Shown here piece after piece: positions 13,607 to 20,587 of a DNA stretch of 40,968 nt. Source of the stretch: a virus. Under the pieces are notes generated by a model. The model did no database searches. It saw only the letters and a list, made by a program, of their open reading frames with translations, and had not been told where the DNA came from. Both the position numbers and the translations under genes were made by a program. The stretch lies in IMG/VR virus record IMGVR_UViG_3300042935_000194, positions 1 through 40,968 of that record; one strand, given 5' to 3'. Positions within the stretch are counted from its first letter, which is position 1. Each line of letters opens with the position of its first letter.

Positions 13607-15147
13607 TACCTGACAAACGCAAGATCATCATTAACAGCAATGAGAATGCCACTGTGCAGTCTCTGATGCCGCATGCCAAACAGTTCATGCATGATGGTGA
13701 ATCGATGCTTGCTGTGCCGTATGGTGTGGACGAATCAATCGTGCTGAAGAACTTGGGCTTCAGTGTCCCTGCTCCCATCACGCATTACTATAACTGGCCC
13801 GCTCGGTTTGCTCCGATGGATCACCAGAAAGATACCGCCGCATTTCTCACAACACACAAGCGTGCCCTGTGTCTTAACGCACCGGGTACTGGTAAATCCA
13901 TCAGTGCTATTTGGGCCGCTGACTTTTTGCTTGATGAAGGTATAGCGAAGAAAGTTTTAATCATCGCGCCGTTGTCAACGCTGACTGTTGTGTGGGGGAG
14001 AGAGCTTAAGCACCACCTCCCGCACCGCATGTTTGCAATTGTCACTGGCACAAAGGAAAAACGTAGACAGTTGCTAACAAAGCCCGGTGTTCAGTACTTC
14101 ATAATTAACCATGATGGCTTTAGTAACATGGCCGCTGACATCAAAGACTTTGACGTTGTGATTTATGACGAAGCCACTGCGCTTAAATCTCCGAGCTCAC
14201 AACGCTATAAGATTTTTGCTAAGTGGATGCAAGCACACAAGCCATGGCTGTGGATGTTGACGGGCACACCGATCTCTCAGACGCCTGCAGATGCATGGAC
14301 ATTGGCGCGACTTGTTGACTCACCTACATGCCCTAAAAGTTTCACTACGTTTAAAGACATGGTGATGCAGAAGGTCACAACGTTTCGTTGGATACCAAGA
14401 CAAGATGCACTTGAGACATGCAAGAAAGTTTTGCAACCATCGATTCGTTTCTCGCTTGACGAGTGTAAAGATTTACCTGACACTAACTTCGTTGGTCGCA
14501 AGACAGAGCTAACACCTCAACAACAAAAAGCGTTTAAGGAAATGAAAGACAAAGCTGTGACTGTGTTCGCAGGTGGTGAGGTCACTGCTGCGAATGCGGC
14601 GGTTGTGCTTAGTAAGATGTTGCAAATAAGTTGCGGTGTCGTATATAGCGAGACCGGTAGAATTGCAATCGATGGATCGTTGAGGTATAATACACTCACT
14701 GACTTACTTACAGAGATCGGAGACAAGGTTATTATCTTTGTGCCGCTACGAGGCGTACAAGATCAATTGCAAGCGAAGTTAACTGCTGACGGATTCGATG
14801 TTGCATCGGTTCATGGTGACGTTAACAAAAACGAACGCAATCAAATCTTTAACGACTTTCAGCACACGGACAGGCCGCAGATTTTGTTGGCTCACCCGAA
14901 GGTTGCGGCACACGGATTGACATTGACTCGGGCAAAAGATATTGTTTGGTTTGCTCCCATTTATTCACTTGAACAGTACGAGCAAGCTAACGCTAGGATT
15001 CGCCGGTTGACAACAACAGGCAAGACGACCGTTTGGCACATATGGGCCACCGGCTTTGAGGCAGAGTTATACCGCCGACTCCGCGCAAAGCAAAACACAT
15101 TGGCGGAGTTTTTAAATTTGGTGCAGGGCATCAACAGTGATGATTAG
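13597..15147 (+). CDS. SNF2-like superfamily 2 DNA helicase
   Basis: A 516-residue helicase from the ATG at 13597; a GTG at 13582 would add five residues. Motifs: a Q at 77, APGTGKS at 95-101 (Walker A), YDEAT at 190-194 (motif II, DEAx rather than DEAH), LTGTP at 221-225 (motif III), VHGDVN near 405-410, and QANARIRR at 463-470 (motif VI). This is the phage SNF2-type translocase that travels with VRR-NUC; the pair probably remodels forks or recombination intermediates. It overlaps VRR-NUC by ten bases. Confidence 0.92.
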   Translation: MLVIPDKRKIIINSNENATVQSLMPHAKQFMHDGESMLAVPYGVDESIVLKNLGFSVPAPITHYYNWPARFAPMDHQKDTAAFLTTHKRALCLNAPGTGKSISAIWAADFLLDEGIAKKVLIIAPLSTLTVVWGRELKHHLPHRMFAIVTGTKEKRRQLLTKPGVQYFIINHDGFSNMAADIKDFDVVIYDEATALKSPSSQRYKIFAKWMQAHKPWLWMLTGTPISQTPADAWTLARLVDSPTCPKSFTTFKDMVMQKVTTFRWIPRQDALETCKKVLQPSIRFSLDECKDLPDTNFVGRKTELTPQQQKAFKEMKDKAVTVFAGGEVTAANAAVVLSKMLQISCGVVYSETGRIAIDGSLRYNTLTDLLTEIGDKVIIFVPLRGVQDQLQAKLTADGFDVASVHGDVNKNERNQIFNDFQHTDRPQILLAHPKVAAHGLTLTRAKDIVWFAPIYSLEQYEQANARIRRLTTTGKTTVWHIWATGFEAELYRRLRAKQNTLAEFLNLVQGINSDD

Positions 15148-15168
15148 TTAAACAGTTAGGACTTACTT

Positions 15169-15561
15169 ATGAACTATGAAATAGCCGCAGAGAAGTATCT
15201 GCAGGTGCGCGGTGCTATCGACGCTCTCGAGCGTGAGCATAAAGCGGCCAAAGCCAAGCTGACAGAAAAGCTTGTAGCCGTTGAGAACTGGATGACTGCC
15301 AAAGCGCAGGAAGACGGTCTCGAGACAGTTAAAACAAATTCTGGTACGGCCTATTGGTCGACACACCACACCGCGACCGTTGCGTCGCGCGAAGAGTTCT
15401 TTGCGTATTGCAAGGAAACCGATGCTTGGGACATGGTAGAAGCCCGCGCATCGAAGCTAGGGGTTAAGAGTTTCATTGAAGCCAATGGCGCTCCTCCTCC
15501 CGGCGTAAATTTCTCGTCTATCCGTGTTTTTAATCTTCGTAAAGCTCAAGCAAAGGAATAA
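15169..15561 (+). CDS. Replication-module protein with N-terminal coiled coil
   Basis: A 130-residue protein. Residues 1-45 form a charged helix likely to be a coiled coil. The C-terminal part has TVKTNSGTAYWST, then a DMVEARASK helix and a PPPGVNFSSI segment. This arrangement recurs in phage proteins of unknown function next to replication genes (recalled). It lies between the helicase and the putative ssDNA-binding protein, so a recombination accessory role is plausible but unproven. Confidence 0.75.
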   Translation: MNYEIAAEKYLQVRGAIDALEREHKAAKAKLTEKLVAVENWMTAKAQEDGLETVKTNSGTAYWSTHHTATVASREEFFAYCKETDAWDMVEARASKLGVKSFIEANGAPPPGVNFSSIRVFNLRKAQAKE

Positions 15562-15563
15562 TC

Positions 15564-16454
15564 GTGAGCAACATTCAAACAGTACCTGCACACATTGCAG
15601 CCCGTATAGCCGCCCGTCAGCAAGCGGGCACTAAATCAACAGTGGCATCTGCGATCGTCGGTAGCGACGGCGTTAGTTTTCCAAAAATCAGCATCCGCGC
15701 AGGGCGTTATCGCTTGAGCGAAGACGGTGTTGAGACAACAGTTGGCGTCACTCTAGACACCATCATCGTAGGTGCAAACCCTAGGGTTTCCAAGGTGTTT
15801 TATGCCAAAGCGTTTGATGCGTCTGCGGAGAACGTTCGACCAGATTGTGGCTCTAGTGATGGCCTAAAGCCTGATGCTAATTTTGAGTCACCAGTGCACG
15901 CTAGTTGCGCTGACTGCCCTAACAATGTGCTTGGCTCTAAGGTTCTGCCCTCTGGTGCAAAGTCTAAGATGTGTGCCGACCAACGTCACTTGGCAGTGGT
16001 TGCCGCCGCTGATCCATCAAAAGTATACAGTTTGACTGTACCTGTCAGCGGTATGAAATCTTTGCGTGAATACTTCAAGGACTTAGGCAATTATGGCATT
16101 GGCCCTGAAGAGGTAATTACCGAGTTGGGTTTTGATGACGCGGCAAGTTATCCCAAGATTACTTTTAAGCAAAAAGGTTACGTTCCAGAGAAAGCAATTT
16201 CTCGCGTTGATACTTTAGTTGGAAGTGATTCTGTTAAAGTAGCTACTCGTCAACTTGCTCCACAAGCGGCGGGCCCTGCTCTTGCAGCACCCGCGCCGAA
16301 GGCCGCTATTGCGGCTCCCGCAGTAGATGACGCTTATGAAGAGGAAACACCTGCACCAGTAGCCGCGCCTGTCAAGGCGGCAAAACCCGTAGTTGCTCCA
16401 GTAAAAGCGTCAGATGAATTAGCGGCAAAGCTCGACAGTTTGTTCGACGAGTAA
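15564..16454 (+). CDS. Putative phage single-stranded DNA-binding protein
   Basis: A 296-residue protein with a GTG start two bases after the previous stop. The N-terminal ~225 residues are a beta-rich domain containing four cysteines near 93-134 (PDCG, SCADCP, KMCAD) that could bind zinc. An Ala/Pro-rich linker (about 230-280) follows, ending in an acidic tip (LAAKLDSLFDE). Core, flexible linker and acidic tip is the SSB layout, and it is immediately followed by a terminator, as expected for an abundant product. Assignment rests on architecture and neighbours, not on a recognised OB motif. Confidence 0.5.
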   Translation: MSNIQTVPAHIAARIAARQQAGTKSTVASAIVGSDGVSFPKISIRAGRYRLSEDGVETTVGVTLDTIIVGANPRVSKVFYAKAFDASAENVRPDCGSSDGLKPDANFESPVHASCADCPNNVLGSKVLPSGAKSKMCADQRHLAVVAAADPSKVYSLTVPVSGMKSLREYFKDLGNYGIGPEEVITELGFDDAASYPKITFKQKGYVPEKAISRVDTLVGSDSVKVATRQLAPQAAGPALAAPAPKAAIAAPAVDDAYEEETPAPVAAPVKAAKPVVAPVKASDELAAKLDSLFDE

Positions 16455-16476
16455 TAAAATTAAAATGTAGAACGCT

Positions 16477-16500
16477 CCCCGGGTAACGCCGGGGTTTTTT
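16477..16500 (+). terminator. Rho-independent terminator after the SSB-like gene
   Basis: CCCCGG (16477-16482) pairs with CCGGGG (16489-16494), six-base loop, then six T. It separates the 15564 gene from the primase-helicase gene; leaky termination would lower expression of the latter. Confidence 0.85.
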
Positions 16501-16515
16501 ATCTAGGGGCATGTC

Positions 16516-19482
16516 TTGGACACAAAAAACTTTTTTACTCGCGTATTCGCCCAAACAGACGAACTGGTTATTTGCATACATAAGCCTGATCCATCAGGAC
16601 AAAATCCAAGAGGCTTTTTTTGGAACCGTGGATCATTCGCAGACATCGATGATGCGATAGAAGCGATCAGTAGGTGGGATGCAGAAGCTGAGTCAACTGT
16701 TTACTTCGGTGTTGGTGCATTTGCCAATCACAGTTACGTAGAGAACGGTAAGCAGAAATGGTACCGCACACAAGCACATGCAACAGTGTTCAAAGCACTG
16801 GCGCTTGATTTAGATATTGGTGAGGACAAACCTTACGCTACTCAGAAGGAAGGTTGGATCGCAATGTCCGTCGCCCTCAAAGCGATTGGTATGCCTCAGC
16901 CTATGGTCATCTCTTCCGGTCGTGGTATTCACTGCTACTGGCCAATGACTCAGAACATTTCGAAAGAGCATTGGATAAAGGTTTCTACCGCGCTTCGCAT
17001 TGCGCTTGAAGAGCATGGTGTCGAGATCGACACAAGCAAAATTCATGATCCATCGATGGTGCTTCGTCCAGTTGGTACGCATCATAAAAAGCAACAGCCG
17101 TGGAAGTTGGTCGAGTGCAAACGTGATTGCCCTGACTACGATCCAGTAGAGTTGTTCACGGTATTGAAGCCGTGGTTTGGTAAGTTGCCAAAGAATGCAA
17201 AGACAACAGCATCACGCAAAGGTGCAAGATCATCGATCCTTGATGCAGTGCTCAACACAAACGATGTTGTACTTACCGCGGTCGCAGGGCGTTGTGCTCA
17301 GGTGGGTGCGCTTGTAGCTTCTGGTGGCGTGTTAGATGCCGCAGGTCGCAATGTAGAAGAACCTTTATGGCGTGCATCGTTAGGTCTTGCTAAGCATTGC
17401 ACAGATGTGCAGGAAGCGGTCATCATGATCGCAGGAACGCACCCTGACTTTGATCTAGCCGCAAGCATGGATAAGCTCAAGGGTTGGAACGGCACTGGGC
17501 CTACGACGTGTGCGAAGTTTGAGCAGTTGTGCGCTAAGGGCTGCGAAGGTTGCCCAAGCCGTGGAAAGATTACAAGCCCTGCGCAGTTGTCCGTTGTTAC
17601 TGAGACTGAAGTTGTTACTGAGGAAGGTGAAGAGTTCACATTCACAATGCCCAAGGGCTACGTCATTCAGAACAACCAGATAATGCGCGAGGTCAAGACC
17701 GAGATCACAACGACTGATGCAAACGGCAATGAAATTGCCCAAGAGGTGACAGAGTTTGACCACGTGTGCCAGTATGAGATTCACATCACTGGTGTGTACC
17801 ACGATTCTGAAAGTCGCAAGTCTGCATTCAAAATGATTGCAAAGTATCCAATGACTGGATGGAAAGAGACAGAGCATGAGATGTCTGTACTCGCGACGAT
17901 TGGTAAAGACTTTTCTACATTTTTATTGAACCAACAAATCTACGTAAAGAATGCTGGACAGCAAGAAAAAGTTAGGAGCTATTTGATGGATTACTTGACG
18001 ATGGTGCAACAACAGGCACCTACAGGATTGGACTTTGTTAACTTTGGTTGGCAAGAAGATGGCTCGTTCATGTGCGGGCAGACAGTGTTGGGCTCGCCTT
18101 CCGGTGCAACAGACACACGCCTTCGTGGCCCTGCATCTAACTTCGCTAAATTGATTGGCCCGCATGGTGAACGCTCTGAGTGGATTCGCGCGATGGATAT
18201 GCTGAACCTACCCGGTGCTGACAATATTCGTGCGTCAGTATTAACAGGCACAGTGGGAATCCTAGGCCCTGCCGCCGGTAACGCAACAGCAATTGTGTCG
18301 ATCTACTCTGATGAAACGACAACTGGTAAATCATTGTCTCTGATTGGCGTGAACAGTTTGATTGGTAATCCCAAGGATTTATTCCTGAGTCAGAAAGACA
18401 CCGCAAATGCCATGTATAAGATGCGCGGCGTACTTAACAACTTGCCATGTTGTATCGACGAGATGACTGCGGCTGACGACAAGGACATGGCTGACATGGG
18501 CTACACACTTAGCTCTGGACGCGAAAAGATTTCGATGACAAAAGAACGCGAGTTGCGTGAACCCGCTAAGTGGTGTGCTCCTACTCACGTCACGTCTAAC
18601 ATTTCGATGTACCGAAAGTTTGAAAACGCACAGGCAGGCAACGATCCGCTGAAAGCGCGTTGCTTAGAGTTCCCGCAACATGATCGGACTTTCGTTGCTA
18701 CCCGAGAAGATGGGCGTAGCTTTGGGTACGACTTTTTTGAGATCGTAGAGAAGCATAACGGTTGGGCTTTCCCAGAGCTTGTGCAAGTTGTAATTGACAA
18801 GGGCGGCCCCGAGGTCGTGTGGAAATGGGCTGAGGCATCGTTCAATAAAACGTTTGGTTTTATCTTTGAGCCGCAAGAGCGCTTTTACAGGACGCTACTT
18901 ATTGCATCATGGGGCATGGGTCGTATTGGCCAAGCCTTGGGTTTGTTCCCGTTCGATGTAAAAGCAACAGTGGACTTTATGATTGAGCGCGTCAAGCAAA
19001 CTAGGCAAGCTGCAATTGAAAGTAAGTCTGATGTGTTCGATACCATTGGTCAGTACATCATGGAGCACAACGATCGCCTTGTGCATTGCACCGAAGTTTA
19101 TAGCTCAGGTAAAGAGCAGGTAACTCAGCCCGCTCCAGATAAAGCTGTTGCTCGGGTAAAGGTTGTCTATGATGCCAAGAACCCTGTGATGCCCGGAAGC
19201 ATGATTGCGATCAACTTGGCTTTGTTCAAGGCATGGTTGGGTAGGTCGCAGGATGGTATTGACCGGATTGAGCGTGAGCTAGAACTTAACGGCGCGATGA
19301 TTGCCAAACGCGATCGGGTGACGATGTTCAAGGGATGCAAGGACAGAAGCCCCGGCCAGACGCATTGCCTGATTGTAAACCTGAACCACCCTCGGTTTGT
19401 AGCAACTCTGACTGGCACCATGTCCAGAGAGCAAAGCCCTGTACTACTGGCTGTTCTAAACGGCGTAGCTGTGGGACAATAA
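16516..19482 (+). CDS. Primase-helicase fusion: AEP-type primase plus DUF927-like helicase
   Basis: A 988-residue protein with a TTG start, six bases after AGGGG. The N-terminal primase has DLD at 98-100, SGRGIH at 134-139 and HDPSMVLRPVGTHHKK at 177-192, the three archaeo-eukaryotic primase motifs. A middle zinc-like cluster has Cys332, 339, 343 and 346. The C-terminal half has SDETTTGKS at 598-606 (Walker A) and CCIDEM at 645-650 (Walker B), as in DUF927 helicases. It should lay primers and unwind DNA for the family A polymerase. It lies directly downstream of a terminator, so it probably depends on read-through or an unseen promoter. Confidence 0.85.
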   Translation: MDTKNFFTRVFAQTDELVICIHKPDPSGQNPRGFFWNRGSFADIDDAIEAISRWDAEAESTVYFGVGAFANHSYVENGKQKWYRTQAHATVFKALALDLDIGEDKPYATQKEGWIAMSVALKAIGMPQPMVISSGRGIHCYWPMTQNISKEHWIKVSTALRIALEEHGVEIDTSKIHDPSMVLRPVGTHHKKQQPWKLVECKRDCPDYDPVELFTVLKPWFGKLPKNAKTTASRKGARSSILDAVLNTNDVVLTAVAGRCAQVGALVASGGVLDAAGRNVEEPLWRASLGLAKHCTDVQEAVIMIAGTHPDFDLAASMDKLKGWNGTGPTTCAKFEQLCAKGCEGCPSRGKITSPAQLSVVTETEVVTEEGEEFTFTMPKGYVIQNNQIMREVKTEITTTDANGNEIAQEVTEFDHVCQYEIHITGVYHDSESRKSAFKMIAKYPMTGWKETEHEMSVLATIGKDFSTFLLNQQIYVKNAGQQEKVRSYLMDYLTMVQQQAPTGLDFVNFGWQEDGSFMCGQTVLGSPSGATDTRLRGPASNFAKLIGPHGERSEWIRAMDMLNLPGADNIRASVLTGTVGILGPAAGNATAIVSIYSDETTTGKSLSLIGVNSLIGNPKDLFLSQKDTANAMYKMRGVLNNLPCCIDEMTAADDKDMADMGYTLSSGREKISMTKERELREPAKWCAPTHVTSNISMYRKFENAQAGNDPLKARCLEFPQHDRTFVATREDGRSFGYDFFEIVEKHNGWAFPELVQVVIDKGGPEVVWKWAEASFNKTFGFIFEPQERFYRTLLIASWGMGRIGQALGLFPFDVKATVDFMIERVKQTRQAAIESKSDVFDTIGQYIMEHNDRLVHCTEVYSSGKEQVTQPAPDKAVARVKVVYDAKNPVMPGSMIAINLALFKAWLGRSQDGIDRIERELELNGAMIAKRDRVTMFKGCKDRSPGQTHCLIVNLNHPRFVATLTGTMSREQSPVLLAVLNGVAVGQ

Positions 19483-19507
19483 GATATCTTTTTTAAGGAC
19501 AACTATC

Positions 19508-19759
19508 ATGCCACGTGACTACAAGAAAGAGTACGCCAACTACCAAGGCAAGCCGGAGCAGATTGCTAACAGGGCTGACCGCAATTCAGCGCGTCGACAA
19601 ATGGAAAAGAAAGGCGTCGTCAGCAAAGGCGACGGCCTTGACGTTGATCACAAGAAGCCCATTGCAAAGGGCGGTGGAAATGGCGGAGGTAATCTCCGCG
19701 CAGTTCCTAAGTCTGCAAACCGTTCGTTTGCACGAACCCGTTCAGCAGGGATGAAGTAA
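19508..19759 (+). CDS. Small HNH endonuclease-like protein
   Basis: An 83-residue basic protein. DVDHKKPIAKGG places the HNH-type Asp47-His48, Asn62 follows in GNLRAVPKS, and Asn71 in ANRSF supplies the last metal-site residue. The N-terminal helix has RNSARRQMEKKG, typical of these compact phage HNH proteins. It may nick DNA in replication or packaging. It is the last + strand gene; its stop touches the stop of the converging gene. Confidence 0.8.
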   Translation: MPRDYKKEYANYQGKPEQIANRADRNSARRQMEKKGVVSKGDGLDVDHKKPIAKGGGNGGGNLRAVPKSANRSFARTRSAGMK

Positions 19760-19766
19760 TTACTTC
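19753..19766. repeat. Perfect palindrome at the convergent gene junction
   Basis: GAAGTAATTACTTC is self-complementary and holds both stop codons (TAA at 19757-19759 on + and 19760-19762 on -). ATGAAG/CTTCAT arms surround it. There is no T run, so it is not a standard intrinsic terminator. Confidence 0.5.
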
Positions 19767-19894
19767 TTAGCCTTCATGCATTTGCCCATGGCGCTGCATT
19801 TAGCTTTGTTAGGACAGCCAGCACATGGTTTAAAAGGTGCAGCTTTTTTACCAGCAGTTTTTTTGGCAGGGGCCATCATCATTTTTCCGTACAT
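19760..19894 (-). CDS. 44-residue Lys/Cys-rich protein
   Basis: On the - strand, ATG at 19894, TAA at 19760-19762. The product starts MYGKMMMAPAKK, is about one quarter lysine, and holds four cysteines as CAGC, C and C (CAGCPNKAKCSAMGKC), a possible zinc knuckle. GGAG lies upstream of the start. Similar short Lys/Cys-rich proteins occur in phage genomes. It may bind nucleic acid; function unknown. Confidence 0.7.
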   Translation of the reverse strand: MYGKMMMAPAKKTAGKKAAPFKPCAGCPNKAKCSAMGKCMKAKK

Positions 19895-19912
19895 AATAAT
19901 CTCCAATTAAAG

Positions 19913-20146
19913 TTAACGAAATTTTGCAGTTTTAGCCGCAATCTTTTTGGGTTGCGCTACGAATTGTTTTCCGGTTTCTTTTCCGGCTCGCTTGGCTTTG
20001 GTTGTCGCAGCGTACTCAGAAGGGCTGAGACTTTTGATCGCAGCACTTGGAAGGTATCTTTCACCTGTGTCAGAAGAGCGTTTACCACTTTTAGTTCTCC
20101 ATTTTTGGTCGCCCCAATCCTTCAATGATTTTTGAGGCGCTTTCAA
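19913..20146 (-). CDS. DUF5872-like small basic protein
   Basis: A 77-residue, strongly basic protein. The sequence QKSLKDWGDQKWRTKSGK, then TGERYLPSAAIKSLSPSEYAATT and a final KQF...KKIAAKTAKF match the DUF5872 pattern seen in many phages and giant viruses (recalled). No activity is established; basic charge suggests nucleic-acid or virion DNA association. It overlaps the upstream gene by four bases. Confidence 0.8.
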   Translation of the reverse strand: MKAPQKSLKDWGDQKWRTKSGKRSSDTGERYLPSAAIKSLSPSEYAATTKAKRAGKETGKQFVAQPKKIAAKTAKFR

Positions 20147-20331
20147 TCTCTGTACCCCCCGCCTGCCGCCTTGTATTTCTTGGCAACAAGCTGAGCTTTA
20201 CGTGCTGACCACTGACCTGCGCCAGTGCCTTGCGTTGCCGCAGACTTTACCTGAGACACAATCCGCTTGCGCAGTTCGGGCTTCGTGTAATTGCCAGCAG
20301 CATTGACAGTAGATTTACTTTTGGTAGCCAT
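20143..20331 (-). CDS. Small basic phage protein with GQWSARKAQ motif
   Basis: 62 residues from the ATG at 20331; the longer frame to 20397 overlaps the upstream gene. The C-terminal core GQWSARKAQLVAKKYKAAGGGY is shared by small basic proteins of phages and some large viruses (recalled), often next to DUF5872. Function unknown; probably DNA-associated. Confidence 0.78.
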   Translation of the reverse strand: MATKSKSTVNAAGNYTKPELRKRIVSQVKSAATQGTGAGQWSARKAQLVAKKYKAAGGGYRD

Positions 20332-20332
20332 G

Positions 20333-20587
20333 TTAGCACTTCCAAGCACGTAGTGATTTGTTGATACGACTGTTTGGGTCGTTAGCAGTTTTTGCACTGG
20401 TCAGCTTCTCTTTCATGCCTTCCATGCGGGCACAGAATGAGTCGCGTCGTGGGCCACCTTCGGGTTGAGGAGCCTTGAGTCCCGGCTTTCCGGGGTTCGC
20501 TTTGTTGTACGAGGCGCGTCCTTTGGCGTTTAATCCGCCCTTCTCAGACTTGCCTTCCTTGCGTGTCCATGCTGGTGTCTTAGCCAT
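20333..20587 (-). CDS. DUF6321-like small basic protein
   Basis: An 84-residue protein starting MAKTPAWTRKEGK, with GGLNAKGRASYN and RRDSFCARMEGMK, matching the DUF6321-type phage proteins (recalled). Strongly basic with a late SLRAW and terminal Cys. It is the first of four small basic genes behind the giant virion gene and its start overlaps that gene's stop by one base. Confidence 0.8.
   Translation of the reverse strand: MAKTPAWTRKEGKSEKGGLNAKGRASYNKANPGKPGLKAPQPEGGPRRDSFCARMEGMKEKLTSAKTANDPNSRINKSLRAWKC

Noticed and set aside
12612-15147. Nuclease-helicase cluster as an anti-phage defence island
   Set aside because: It sits inside the phage replication operon with polymerase and primase, and these families are standard in phage replication modules.
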